From Sedimentibacter saalensis (GTDB taxonomy: Bacteria > Bacillota > Clostridia > Tissierellales > Sedimentibacteraceae): a stretch of 64,000 bases of DNA. Positions within the stretch are counted from its first letter, which is position 1; the number at the start of each line of letters is the position of its first letter. The stretch covers positions 62,001 to 126,000 of the forward strand of contig NZ_VLKH01000010.1 in assembly GCF_007830175.1 (NCBI RefSeq), written 5' to 3'. Below, piece by piece: positions 53,290 to 62,788 of the stretch. The notes under the pieces were generated by a model. The model did not search any database. It was given only the letters and a program-made list of their open reading frames with translations, and had not been told where the DNA came from. The position numbers were made by a program, and so were the translations under genes.

Positions 53290-53697
53290 TTATTCTCTTA
53301 TGTTGACAATAATGATTAATGATAACCCAAATGCAACTAAAATCAGTTTCCCGGCATCGAATCTTGTATCCTCCTCCAGTGCGTTAAAATGAGGAAAAAT
53401 TTCTAAATATTTTACATTAACCACAGTATTTGGTTTTTTTATATATACACCGTCACTATTTTTTTTAGTATATCCATAGAAAACTTCTCCGTTTGGAAGT
53501 TCAAATGTATAGCTCATGTTGAACATGTACTTTCCGGATCTTGCATATGGAAGTTCTCCCCCCTCCCTTCTTACATCAGTAATAACTGCCATGCTTTTTT
53601 CACCAGTTATTCCAAGCAGCACCATGCTAATGCCGTAAATTATCAATAGGGCACCGATTATTGAAATTAGAAATCTTCCTGATACTTTTCTATGCAT
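53290..53697 (-). CDS. DUF3592-like membrane protein
   Basis: 135 residues with helices at about 9-29 and 112-132 and an extracellular beta-rich domain between them (YMFNMSYTFELPNGEVFYG near 57, TVVNVKYLEIFPHFN near 90), the layout of DUF3592 proteins. The function is unknown. It overlaps the previous gene by eight bases and is the last gene of a four-gene operon with two related membrane proteins and a large lipoprotein. Confidence 0.75.
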   Translation of the reverse strand: MHRKVSGRFLISIIGALLIIYGISMVLLGITGEKSMAVITDVRREGGELPYARSGKYMFNMSYTFELPNGEVFYGYTKKNSDGVYIKKPNTVVNVKYLEIFPHFNALEEDTRFDAGKLILVAFGLSLIIIVNIRE

Positions 53698-54244
53698 TTG
53701 TTTTACCTTTAATGATTCTTTCTATTTCACCATAATTTTCTCTAGTGCAAAACAAAGTAATTTTTTCTGCAAATCCGCCATTAATCAATATAACAAAATG
53801 CTTTTCAATGTATTTTATTTTACTTACATTTGTCCACGGTATGAATATGCGATTTTTTGACTTAGCCAGAAGTCCTGCTCCGGAAACAGCAGGATTTCCG
53901 GAAAATATTCCTGCCAGCACTGTCAATCCATTCAATAATCGACTTTTTGAAGCTTGTTTTTCTTCTGTACGGCAATATATTCCTTTTTCATCCACAGCAA
54001 ATTCTGCCTCATATTTCCCGCCATAAACTACTTTTATTAATAAATACGCCAAAAGCAAAGCCGTAATTATTAAGGCCGCTGCATATAAAGAATCCTTACT
54101 CCATCCGGACGAAATCAAAATGAAGGTAATTACAAGTCCAAATGGCAAGCCGACGGCTATACCCAGCTGTTTTAATATTATTAAATTTTTAAATATGGGA
54201 ATACTGTTGGTCCATTGTGCCTTTTCTATTATATTTGTATCCAT
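53690..54244 (-). CDS. Membrane protein with a YcxB/PH-like C-terminal domain
   Basis: 184 residues with two close membrane segments at about 22-46 and 53-72, followed by a soluble domain (EFAVDEKGIYCRTEEK near 80, NRIFIPWTNVSKIKYIEKHF near 130) that looks like the beta-rich domains of YcxB-type membrane proteins. Function unknown. It starts nine bases after the lipoprotein stop. Confidence 0.7.
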   Translation of the reverse strand: MDTNIIEKAQWTNSIPIFKNLIILKQLGIAVGLPFGLVITFILISSGWSKDSLYAAALIITALLLAYLLIKVVYGGKYEAEFAVDEKGIYCRTEEKQASKSRLLNGLTVLAGIFSGNPAVSGAGLLAKSKNRIFIPWTNVSKIKYIEKHFVILINGGFAEKITLFCTRENYGEIERIIKGKTNA

Positions 54245-54253
54245 ATTAATACC

Positions 54254-56386
54254 TTAATTTGAGCCAACAGCTTTCCATTCATAGACATATTGGGTGAAAA
54301 GCTTGTTACTGCTGAAGAAATATATCTCGATAACTCTTTTTGCACCTTCACTTCCCTCACCAAATGAAGCTGTAACAGTTCCGCTCTGAGATTCATAGTT
54401 GTTGCCATCATTTGTTTCAAAAGTTGTTTTTCCATCTTCCGTTGAAAGCCTTGTATTATCAATCCAAGCTCCTGTTGATCCTGACCATCTGAATGCTGAT
54501 TGAGTATTGGCTGTGGCAGTAATGGTTCCACTCAATGAAACCACATCATCCTTCCCTATTACATCCGGTGGAGTGCTCCAGTTTGCCTGAACAGTAAGCG
54601 ACTCACCGTTAACATAAGGCGGATCGTAATAATCATCAGATTCTCCAATGTAAGTTGTTGTTACGGAATACGCTCCTCTTCCATAGCTTGGAGAATAGGT
54701 ATAACTTTCAGACAGGTTCTGCAGGTCCCATTCGCTGTCATTAGATCCATCCACAACTTCAGTCAGCACCCATGCATATTCCCCCGAAGTAGCTTTTTCT
54801 TCTTTTGCATGACCCATTTCCTTAAGTTTTGCGAAATATTGAGTCTTTCCGTTTGTTCTGTCCGAATACCACACTCCTATGAGTTTGCATACATCTTCTA
54901 TTGATATTTCTCCTTCGCCTGCTGTTGTGCTGGTAGTAAACTTTTTGTCTGTGTGGCTTAATATTTGTCCCATGACAAGATATAATCTCTCGATTCTATC
55001 TTCAAGAGTAATTCCATAATCGTAACCAAAAGAGCCTTCTTCCAGGAGTCCTCTGTCTTCAAACATCTTCAGTATCTTTTCATGGTACTCTTTTTGTTTG
55101 TCCACATCCTGTTCTTTTGCAATTCTGTTGTCGAATTCCTGCTTCAGCTTTCTGTCTATTTCTCTCCTGATATTTTCTTCCTCTTCTTCTGTCAAATCAT
55201 CGGTGCTGATTTTGTTTCTTTTGCAATAAGCATTTATTCCATCAGAATAAATTTTATGGCTTATTCCCCTCATTTGAAGTTTAAGCTGTTCAAAGTCTCC
55301 TGCATCCAAATTGTATCCGTGCTCTCCGTCTGCACCGTTTTTATATGCCGAAAAAGCATCCTCAATGTTTTTATCCTTCCAGTCGGTAATTGCAACATCA
55401 ATTATTTCCGCACCGGCAATCAGCATTTTACCTGCAATGTTTTTGCTGATTATTGTAGTTGCCAGACCCTTTGCAATATCCTTCAATGCTTCCTCATAAT
55501 CATCTTCAGACATATCACCTGCCATTTTCCCATAGGTGCTTGCAATGGTTACGGATTCTTCCATGAAATCACCGTCCAGCTTCATCTGGTCAAGAATTAT
55601 TTTCCCTGCTGCGGAAGAGAAGTTTTCTGCAAACTCCAATTCATCACCATTTGCTGCACTGACAAACATCCCTCCCATATAAGGTATCTGCTTTGCCATT
55701 GACTGAAGAATTTTCCTTGTGGTTTCCTTGTTTTCTATGCCGTAGGCATCTGCAAGAGTGTCGTTAAGATAGCCTTCAAATTTTGCTACGAAGTTTTTTT
55801 CCTGGTCTTCTTTTGCCCAAGTGTTTGTTGCCATTCTTTGGGCATAATATTTCAGCTGTTCCTGGCGGGAAAGCTGTCCCACAGCATAATCACTGAAATG
55901 ATACGTTGTAAATTCAACAGTCCCCTCAGAGAGATTCACACTGTCAGGATGAAAATATTCCCACTCTGTGCCGTTGAAATAAGCTGCAAAGACATCTTCC
56001 TCTTTTTCGATAGAACTCAATTGGTCATTTGGAATTTTGAATTTTAGGGTTGCAGGTTGATTTAGTCTTACAGTTTCCTTGCCCTTCACACCCACTGAAA
56101 CTGGTTCACCTAAAAACCTAAAGCCGTCTGCGCTGTAATCACTTATATTTTCAATAGATATTACAACATTTTCATCAAATGTATTTTCAGGCAGCATTAT
56201 TTCTGCTCCATCTTTTTCTGCTTCACCTACAACTGCTTTGTCATCAGCCTTCACTTCCTGTTCAAAAACATTTGCCCCCGCTTCCGACGGTACCATAGCC
56301 TCTTCTGTGTTATTTTCTGCCGATTTTGAACATCCCGCCAGCAATAAGACTGATATAATTGCAATAAATACTTTTTTATTTTTCAT
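54254..56386 (-). CDS. Large secreted lipoprotein with a ZU5-like N-terminal domain
   Basis: 710 residues from ATG 56386 behind AAAGGAGG. The signal peptide ends in LLLAGC, with Cys19 as the lipid anchor. Residues about 50-160 resemble a ZU5-type beta domain (EIMLPENTFDENVVISIENI, then EFTTYHFSDYAVG). A long helical, highly charged region follows to about 420, then an unknown beta-rich end with ADVIGKDDVVSLSGTI-like strands and VIEIYFFSSNKLFTQY near the C-terminus. The function is unknown; a surface scaffold or sensor is possible. It shares an operon with three membrane proteins. Confidence 0.8.
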   Translation of the reverse strand: MKNKKVFIAIISVLLLAGCSKSAENNTEEAMVPSEAGANVFEQEVKADDKAVVGEAEKDGAEIMLPENTFDENVVISIENISDYSADGFRFLGEPVSVGVKGKETVRLNQPATLKFKIPNDQLSSIEKEEDVFAAYFNGTEWEYFHPDSVNLSEGTVEFTTYHFSDYAVGQLSRQEQLKYYAQRMATNTWAKEDQEKNFVAKFEGYLNDTLADAYGIENKETTRKILQSMAKQIPYMGGMFVSAANGDELEFAENFSSAAGKIILDQMKLDGDFMEESVTIASTYGKMAGDMSEDDYEEALKDIAKGLATTIISKNIAGKMLIAGAEIIDVAITDWKDKNIEDAFSAYKNGADGEHGYNLDAGDFEQLKLQMRGISHKIYSDGINAYCKRNKISTDDLTEEEEENIRREIDRKLKQEFDNRIAKEQDVDKQKEYHEKILKMFEDRGLLEEGSFGYDYGITLEDRIERLYLVMGQILSHTDKKFTTSTTAGEGEISIEDVCKLIGVWYSDRTNGKTQYFAKLKEMGHAKEEKATSGEYAWVLTEVVDGSNDSEWDLQNLSESYTYSPSYGRGAYSVTTTYIGESDDYYDPPYVNGESLTVQANWSTPPDVIGKDDVVSLSGTITATANTQSAFRWSGSTGAWIDNTRLSTEDGKTTFETNDGNNYESQSGTVTASFGEGSEGAKRVIEIYFFSSNKLFTQYVYEWKAVGSN

Positions 56387-56397
56387 ATAGCCTCCTT

Positions 56398-56970
56398 TTA
56401 TTTTAACAAAGGACAATTGCACCTGAAACAATAATCGTCCTCAATGTCATTTATGCTTCCGCATGCATTGCAGAATACAATGGTATCATTTGACTTATCA
56501 TATTTTTCATAAGAATTCAATCCCTTATGATGACGTACTTTGTCTCCTATTTTAAAATAATTGTAAACCGTATCATCATCTTCATTTACAATCCTGTGAA
56601 CTTTTCCTTCATTATCCTCAATCATCACTTTATATTCCGTGTAATAATTAATGTAGTAATCATTATTTAATGAATTTTGTTTCTTTTGCTTTTTCTCTAT
56701 TTTTTTATCCAGGACAACACCATCCCATGTTTTATCTTTGTTTCTTGAAATTATTTGAAACAAAGCCACCAACATGAACATTGCTCCTACAGCCACCCCA
56801 ATTAACAAAGCCTGGGGATTTTCCATTTCATTGCTTGTTTCACCATAAATAAAAAATCCAACAATTGCAATTAAAGCAAGAAAAACTGAAAAAATTGCTG
56901 ACCACCTGCTCGTGTTTAAAATATATTTATTGAAAGCAGGATCATTTATTTTAGCAGAATAACCGGCCAT
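56398..56970 (-). CDS. Membrane protein with C-terminal zinc ribbon
   Basis: 190 residues with two membrane helices at about 24-45 and 52-70, a cytosolic or surface beta domain (YYTEYKVMIEDNEGKVHRIV near 107, as in DUF3592-related proteins) and a C-terminal ribbon CNAC (169-172) ... CFRC (183-186). It is the first gene of the operon that leads to the large lipoprotein, eleven bases away. Function unknown. Confidence 0.75.
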   Translation of the reverse strand: MAGYSAKINDPAFNKYILNTSRWSAIFSVFLALIAIVGFFIYGETSNEMENPQALLIGVAVGAMFMLVALFQIISRNKDKTWDGVVLDKKIEKKQKKQNSLNNDYYINYYTEYKVMIEDNEGKVHRIVNEDDDTVYNYFKIGDKVRHHKGLNSYEKYDKSNDTIVFCNACGSINDIEDDYCFRCNCPLLK

Positions 56971-57045
56971 TGACTGCCTCCTTTCCTTTATTTTTATTAT
57001 ATATAGCTACTGGAATTTTGTAATCATTATTAACGGGTGAAATTG

Positions 57046-57080
57046 AAAAAGCACCATCACCTTTTTCGGGTGACAGTGCT
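57046..57080 (-). terminator. Terminator of the MFS-LuxR gene
   Basis: AGCACTGTCACC and GGTGATGGTGCT pair around CGAAAAA and are followed by TTTTTC on the minus strand. Confidence 0.8.
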
Positions 57081-57094
57081 AAAATCATGAGATT

Positions 57095-58513
57095 TTAAAT
57101 TATCTTATCAGAAAGCATTTTAATCAATTCAGATTTGCTTTTTATATGTAACTTTGAATAAATGTTCTTTATATGAGTTTTTACAGTATTCTCACTGAGA
57201 TATAATTCTTCTGCAATCATTTTATAAGTCCTGCCATTTAACAACAAGCCGACAATTTCATTTTCTCTCTCTGTAAGTTCATTAAATATCTTATATTTTT
57301 CATAAGCATTAAAATCTTTTTCTCTTTCCTGAACTGATGTCAGATACGAATGATTTTTCAATAACCTTGAGAGTTGGTTATGAAGTATGGGCAAAATAAT
57401 AAGTATAATAAATAATATAACAAGTGCCAACACAGATGAATTTAATTTACTGTTATCTGTGTTGTAAATAGCACTGCCTATAATACCTCCAATGAGAACG
57501 CCAAAAACGTTAGCCGACAGCCCGATGCCAAGAATTTTAGAAGGGTTTTCAGTATAATCAAGAATTTCTCCTATTATGCTCCACCAAAAAAGATCATAAA
57601 CACCAAAAGCACCCAGCAGCAGGGTGTCAATCAACAAATAGCTTAAAACTGATCGGTCGAAAATCATGAATGCTATAAAGGAAAACCCTATCATTGCAAT
57701 GGCCACATATAGAATATAAGTTCTATTTGTCTTATCAGTTAGATTTTTCATAATATATATGGCTGCAATGTAAGGCACTGCCCAATACCAGCTTGTCAGC
57801 ATTGGAAAATGTTCAAAATCAGGATTTATGACCTGATACATGAGACCTGAATTAACAGTCATAACAATAATAAAAAAACATAAAAGTACCAAAGGGTTTT
57901 TGATATTAATTTTACTGTAATTTTCAATACAACTTGCCTGTGTCTTACAATAATTATCAGAAAGTTTTAAAGCAAATATGAGAGCACCTGCCAGCATGAC
58001 TATGGAAATTATTATTCCAGCAGTTACAGATATATTAACGGCTATAAAGTTAATGATAATCATAAAAACATTAGAAAAAATCAATACATCAGCTGCAATC
58101 TTTATGCGTTCATTGGATTGGGACAATTGCTTAAAATAAAATGCCCATGCTGATACAGAAGCTCCTGCTAAATAAGAGCATAAAATCAATGCAAGCTTCC
58201 ATACAAATTCAGTTCTGAAAAGAAACACAAAAGTACATGCTATACAAGCAGATATAGAGATAATAATAAGCCTTTTTGCTGATTTAATATTCTTCACATA
58301 AAATGAACAGCTTAATAATCCCATAAGGTGAGCCACTATTGATTCAAAAATGACGCTATCTGCATCAATTTGATATTTTTCCAAAAAAACATACAAAACC
58401 TTTCCTTCAAAAGGAAATGCAAGCAGCCAAGAAAAAAACAAGGAAAATACAAGGACAGAAAAGTTCCGTTCATTTAAAATAAAAATATTTTTCTTGCTTT
58501 CATTTTTCATCAT
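57095..58513 (-). CDS. Twelve-helix MFS-like protein fused to a LuxR HTH
   Basis: 472 residues. The first 390 form about twelve membrane helices arranged like a major facilitator permease (for example LVFSLFFSWLLAFPF near 16, ILGIGLSANVFGVLIGGIIG near 323). The last 65 residues are a LuxR-type DNA-binding domain: FNELTERENEIVGLLLNGRT, then KMIAEELYLSENTVKTHIKN. A one-component membrane regulator in which a transporter-like sensor carries its own DNA-binding domain is inferred, as in the LuxR proteins of Eggerthella-type bacteria. It may control the NhaC-type gene upstream. Confidence 0.88.
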   Translation of the reverse strand: MMKNESKKNIFILNERNFSVLVFSLFFSWLLAFPFEGKVLYVFLEKYQIDADSVIFESIVAHLMGLLSCSFYVKNIKSAKRLIIISISACIACTFVFLFRTEFVWKLALILCSYLAGASVSAWAFYFKQLSQSNERIKIAADVLIFSNVFMIIINFIAVNISVTAGIIISIVMLAGALIFALKLSDNYCKTQASCIENYSKINIKNPLVLLCFFIIVMTVNSGLMYQVINPDFEHFPMLTSWYWAVPYIAAIYIMKNLTDKTNRTYILYVAIAMIGFSFIAFMIFDRSVLSYLLIDTLLLGAFGVYDLFWWSIIGEILDYTENPSKILGIGLSANVFGVLIGGIIGSAIYNTDNSKLNSSVLALVILFIILIILPILHNQLSRLLKNHSYLTSVQEREKDFNAYEKYKIFNELTERENEIVGLLLNGRTYKMIAEELYLSENTVKTHIKNIYSKLHIKSKSELIKMLSDKII

Positions 58514-58673
58514 AATACACCCACAATAATAGTTGTTAATTAATATTTATTTTTTAAATTATACTTTAGAATCCTTCAAAAAACAATTAATAAATAAAAT
58601 AGGAATATGAAATAAATCTGTTATAAATATGCTGTATTTATAATTCCATCTATAAATTAAATAGCATTCAACT

Positions 58674-58707
58674 AAAACAGGATAGAACGTTAAAAAATTC
58701 TATCCTG
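58674..58707 (-). terminator. Terminator of the NhaC-family gene
   Basis: CAGGATAGAA and TTCTATCCTG pair across a 10-base loop; TTTT follows on the minus strand. Confidence 0.75.
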
Positions 58708-58808
58708 CTAAATTCATGCTAATATTTGTAATTTAATTTTAGAACATTATACTTAGATTCTATACTTTTTTTGCAAACTACCCTTATTACTATTTAATGA
58801 TATTTTTC

Positions 58809-60269
58809 TTATGCCCTTTTTTTCAAACTAACATCTGGCTCAGACGGCAGTTTAAATAACGGAACAAATCTGTCCCATCCGGTCAATGTCAGCAGTAAAA
58901 TTGAGACTACGGCTGTTATTGCCATAAAATTATACCTTATTAAGTCAAATGAAACAAAGTTATACAGTGGATATACTGCGTTAGCTATTCCCACGTAGAA
59001 TCCTATATATACGTGCCACGGAATCAGCTGAGAACCAAAGACGCCTAATGCATCTGAAAAAGTTGCGTTTCTCAACTTCAATTTATACATGTCTTCAGGT
59101 TTTGCCTCTACATTTTCATCTGTCAAGTTCTTGATTATAGGTCCAATAGTTACTATCTGTGCCATTTCATCTGCCAAGGCTGCATTTCCTACCAAAGACA
59201 AAATTCCATTGGCAAACATCAGCTGTCTTACACTTTTAGCTGTTTTTGCAATGAAATCAGATAATGGCTTGAATGCATGCATCTTTGACATAATGCCTCC
59301 AAATGCACCAACCCACATCATCATAACAATAACCCATGATCCTGCATCTGCAAACCCAGTCATCATATTGTCCAGGAATTCATGAATAGAAGTAACTGTT
59401 CCTGCAAACAATCCGAATATCAGTGATGAAATGAGCCCTACTCCCAGACATGCCAAAGTTGGCACACCCTTTATAGCAGTAATCAATACCAGTATTAATG
59501 GAACTATCATAAACATTGGCACTCCATTTTTAACCTGGCTCAAAAGTTCAACTGCCGAAGGTCTTTCAATTGCCAGTGCATCATATACTTCCTTAGGAAT
59601 TTGATTTATGGCATCTGCTGCATTGCCTACTTCACCAGGCATGCCCATACTTACCACTAAAAAACATACAGCAGCAAGAACAAGACAGCAAAGTGACCAT
59701 GGACCTTGACTTCTTACTCTGTCTACAACTTGTACACCTTGGATTCCTGAGCTTACAACAGTAGTGTCAGAGATTAATCCTATATTGTCTCCAAAACAAG
59801 CTCCTCCTGCTATGGCGCAAACTGTGATTACGGGATTTCCTCCAACTATGTGGTTCAGCCATAAAAAAATCGGCGCACATGCTGCAAAAGTTCCCCAAGA
59901 AGTACCTGTTGCTACCGAAAGAATGGCTGCTATTATAAAGGATGTAACTGCAACTGTCTTTGCAGATATTCCTAAACCTAATGCCAAGTTGATTATAGCA
60001 GCACCTACTCCTGTTGACATAAATGATTCTGCCATAGCATAAGCCAGCATTAAAATGAAAAACACCAATTGCATTTCTTTTACATTGTTAACTGCGGAAT
60101 CAACCAAATCACCAAATTTGACCTTTTCTGTAAGTGCAGCAATAATGGCTGCATAAACTACCGCAATCGGTGCAATTTGTAAAATGTCAAGTCCTAATGT
60201 ACCCAAGTTGCTTGCTATCATAAGTCCAGCCATTAGAAACACTGGTGATAACTTTAAAAACGCTATCAT
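58809..60269 (-). CDS. NhaC-family antiporter
   Basis: 486 residues with about twelve membrane helices. Family blocks: VATGTSWGTFAACAPIFLWL near 119 and ACFGDNIGLISDTTVVSS near 156, and MMMWVGAFGGIMSKM near 316 as the second half. It probably exchanges Na+ for H+ or an organic acid. Single gene with its own promoter and palindrome, located between the MFS-LuxR fusion and a diguanylate cyclase. It is distinct from the sigma-54 controlled paralogue at 35761-37293. Confidence 0.9.
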   Translation of the reverse strand: MIAFLKLSPVFLMAGLMIASNLGTLGLDILQIAPIAVVYAAIIAALTEKVKFGDLVDSAVNNVKEMQLVFFILMLAYAMAESFMSTGVGAAIINLALGLGISAKTVAVTSFIIAAILSVATGTSWGTFAACAPIFLWLNHIVGGNPVITVCAIAGGACFGDNIGLISDTTVVSSGIQGVQVVDRVRSQGPWSLCCLVLAAVCFLVVSMGMPGEVGNAADAINQIPKEVYDALAIERPSAVELLSQVKNGVPMFMIVPLILVLITAIKGVPTLACLGVGLISSLIFGLFAGTVTSIHEFLDNMMTGFADAGSWVIVMMMWVGAFGGIMSKMHAFKPLSDFIAKTAKSVRQLMFANGILSLVGNAALADEMAQIVTIGPIIKNLTDENVEAKPEDMYKLKLRNATFSDALGVFGSQLIPWHVYIGFYVGIANAVYPLYNFVSFDLIRYNFMAITAVVSILLLTLTGWDRFVPLFKLPSEPDVSLKKRA

Positions 60270-60312
60270 AAAAATACCTTCCTCTTAAGTTTTGTTTAAA
60301 GTATAATGTCGT

Positions 60313-60326
60313 GTTAATAAATTAAC
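60313..60326. promoter_or_regulatory. Palindrome at the start of the NhaC-type transcript
   Basis: GTTAATAAATTAAC, perfect 6-bp arms, centred just after the -10 box. The position fits a repressor site. Confidence 0.45.
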
Positions 60327-60332
60327 AATGTA

Positions 60333-60361
60333 ATTATAACATGTATAATCGTTTAATGCAA
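60333..60361 (-). promoter_or_regulatory. Promoter of the NhaC-family gene
   Basis: On the minus strand TTGCAT, 17 bp, TATAAT. Confidence 0.7.
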
Positions 60362-60453
60362 GCAATAAGGTTATTTTTTATATAAATTGTGTAACTAAAA
60401 TGTAACCAAACTTGATTAAATGTATATAAATCAAAGCATAATAACAATTTGTA

Positions 60454-60478
60454 TAAAAAAAACTGCATTTATTTGCAG
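60454..60478 (-). terminator. Terminator of the diguanylate cyclase gene
   Basis: CTGCA and TGCAG close a short stem that is followed by T8 on the minus strand. Confidence 0.55.
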
Positions 60479-60518
60479 ATTTTTCATATGTATTAATAAA
60501 ATAATGCGCTGAAAACAA

Positions 60519-61661
60519 TTATCTTACTTCCTCTAAAACTTCCATCTCATAAACTACTATATTTTTTCCTCTCCTTTTAGCTTCGTAAAGAAGTTTGTCC
60601 CCTCTCTTTATAAAAGATTCCGAGCTTTCATTTTCTCTCAAAGTTGCTATTCCGAAGCTGCAAGTAATATTTTCTGATTCGCTCACCGTGATTTTTTCTA
60701 TTGCAATCCTCATGCGTTCTGCCATTTCAGCAGCCTGATCGTTGCCCGTATTTGGAAGAAGAATTACAAACTCCTCCCCTCCCCACCTTGCAAAAATATC
60801 TGTGCTTCTGATTTTATTTTGAATTGATAAAACAATGTCCTGTATAACTTTGTCGCCAGTCATATGACCATAGTTGTCATTGACTCTTTTAAAATTATCA
60901 ATGTCAAAAAACACCAGAGAAATATCACTTTCATATCTACTGCAGTAATCTGTCCACTTTTTTAATTCTTCGTTAAACTTAGCTCTGTTAAAGATTCCTG
61001 TAAGAGAATCTGTAATGGACAGCCTTAATAGTTCCAGACTATCTGCATACTGCTTTCTTTTATAATAATTGTTCAAATAGAACCCTATATTGCAATATGT
61101 TACAATCATTATGACATATAAAATTGTTTTTATAAGGACTGACGTATCAATGCCGTAAATATGATTTGCAGGAAACACGAAAAAAGCAATGTTTAGAAAC
61201 AAAGAAATAAATTGAGCATTTATAAGCTTGTTTGGAGTGATGAAGATGGCTGCATTCATTGCAACAACACTCAATATGGAAAGAAACGTGAGTGTTTCAT
61301 ATTGGTTAATTATCATTAAAAAAGCCAGTACAGCTACAAATTCATAAGCGGTTATAAGATAAATCATAATATCACAATTGTTAATAAACTTCATTCCCAT
61401 ATAGATCAACACAGAACTGGCAAGAAAAATCAGTCTAACCGTGAGAATAAACTGAAAAGACTGCGTGTTCATGATTGAAAAATAATCTGAAACAACAAAC
61501 ACGAAATACACAAGTCCATATATAATAATTATTGGACCTATGACTTTGGCATTTCTTTTTAGTTCATAATTTAAAAATTCCTTCTCAATATTTCTGTCCT
61601 TAAATTCACATAAAAAAGATATATCGTAATTATTTTTATCCCCCAATTTGCTCCTCCGCAT
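60519..61661 (-). CDS. Membrane diguanylate cyclase
   Basis: 380 residues. About six membrane helices occupy 35-205 (for example IIIIYGLVYFVFVVSDYFSI, then ILSVVAMNAAIFITPNKL). The GGDEF domain follows at about 215-375 (LTGIFNRAKFNEELKKW). RWGGEEFVIL is an active A-site and the RSTD five residues before it an I-site for product inhibition. It synthesises cyclic di-GMP; the input is unknown. Single gene with its own terminator. Confidence 0.93.
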   Translation of the reverse strand: MRRSKLGDKNNYDISFLCEFKDRNIEKEFLNYELKRNAKVIGPIIIIYGLVYFVFVVSDYFSIMNTQSFQFILTVRLIFLASSVLIYMGMKFINNCDIMIYLITAYEFVAVLAFLMIINQYETLTFLSILSVVAMNAAIFITPNKLINAQFISLFLNIAFFVFPANHIYGIDTSVLIKTILYVIMIVTYCNIGFYLNNYYKRKQYADSLELLRLSITDSLTGIFNRAKFNEELKKWTDYCSRYESDISLVFFDIDNFKRVNDNYGHMTGDKVIQDIVLSIQNKIRSTDIFARWGGEEFVILLPNTGNDQAAEMAERMRIAIEKITVSESENITCSFGIATLRENESSESFIKRGDKLLYEAKRRGKNIVVYEMEVLEEVR

Positions 61662-61749
61662 TTAGCATCATGTTAATATATATTATACGATAAATCCATA
61701 ATTTTACAACAATACTTTGTAAAATTAGCTTTTTCTATCAAATAAAATA

Positions 61750-61789
61750 TAAAGCCTTCTACGACTTTCAATAGTCATATGAAGGCTTA
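61750..61789 (-). terminator. Terminator of the second lplA
   Basis: AAGCCTTC...GAAGGCTT with an inner GACT/AGTC stem; TTTATATTTTATTT follows on the minus strand. Confidence 0.75.
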
Positions 61790-61804
61790 TTTAGGTTGTT
61801 AAGT

Positions 61805-62788
61805 TTATATGTGTATTTTATCGCTAATGAAGCTACAGAGTCCTTGTTTGATTTTTCCACCTCTGATGTATTTTTCAATAACACAAAGTATGTCACTTCT
61901 TTTAAATTGCACATTAACAAGTGATTTTTCTAAGACTCTAAAGTCTTCAAGCTCAATGGAATCTGTAAATATTCTGCAATTTGCTATTTTTCCATCTGAA
62001 AGCTCTAAATTAATTTCAAAAATTCCCCAATCAAACTTATTCTCTAATACTAATGAAAAGTCAGGACTTTCTGAATAGTTCCACTCCCACGATTTATACT
62101 TTTCTACATACTTTGCTACATCTATTTCATTCTCATTCAGAGTGATTGTTATAGCCTCTGTATTGTAAAACTCATTGAAACTTGTTATGAGAGCAGCTTT
62201 TAAACTTTCAATAGTCATTTGCGGACATATTTCTTTTAAGTTAACAACTCTTGATAATACAGATTCAATTCCTTTTGATTTTAGTTTTAAAGGAGACACA
62301 GTTAAATATCTTGACAACTTATCTAAATTAACATCTACAAGCAGGGTTCCATGATGACAGCTTTTGCCTTTGTCACTGAGAAATGCATTACCCGAGAACT
62401 TACGTTCATCTACAAGCAAATCGTTCCTGCCATTAAAAAAGCTTTTAATTCCAAATTTATCAATAGCAGCTATAATCACTTTTAAATTATTTTCTACATC
62501 ATAATTACTATCAGATGCTATGAACGTGAAATTAAGATTTCCAAGATCATGGTACACTGCACCACCGCCCGACAATCTTCTTATGAGGCAGACATCATCT
62601 TCTTTAAGCTTCTTAACGTCACACTCCTTGTAAGGATTCTGATTTCTTCCAATTACAATGGTATTTTCATTTTGCCACAGAAACAAAATTACTTCATCAG
62701 GCTCACTGCAATCCATCAGCCATTCTTCTATTGATAAATTGAATTTAGGGTCAAAGGATTCTGAGAGATATACTTTAAATTTATGCAA
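61805..62788 (-). CDS. lplA: Second lipoate-protein ligase A
   Basis: About 327 residues. RRLSGGGAVYHDLGNLNFTF near 71 is the lipoate/ATP signature, and RKFSGNAFLSDKGKSCHHGT near 129 carries the conserved Lys and His of the active site. The most likely start is TTG 62788, which follows GAGGAA and overlaps the lpdA stop (TTGCATAA), so the two genes are translationally coupled. An in-frame ATG at 62806 lacks a ribosome site. It differs clearly from the ligase at 28072. Being coupled to lpdA, it probably lipoylates the partner of that complex. Confidence 0.92.
   Translation of the reverse strand: MHKFKVYLSESFDPKFNLSIEEWLMDCSEPDEVILFLWQNENTIVIGRNQNPYKECDVKKLKEDDVCLIRRLSGGGAVYHDLGNLNFTFIASDSNYDVENNLKVIIAAIDKFGIKSFFNGRNDLLVDERKFSGNAFLSDKGKSCHHGTLLVDVNLDKLSRYLTVSPLKLKSKGIESVLSRVVNLKEICPQMTIESLKAALITSFNEFYNTEAITITLNENEIDVAKYVEKYKSWEWNYSESPDFSLVLENKFDWGIFEINLELSDGKIANCRIFTDSIELEDFRVLEKSLVNVQFKRSDILCVIEKYIRGGKIKQGLCSFISDKIHI

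Noticed and set aside
54229..54531. 100-codon frame overlapping the end of the large lipoprotein gene
   Set aside because: An alternative frame inside the lipoprotein C-terminus without its own start signals.
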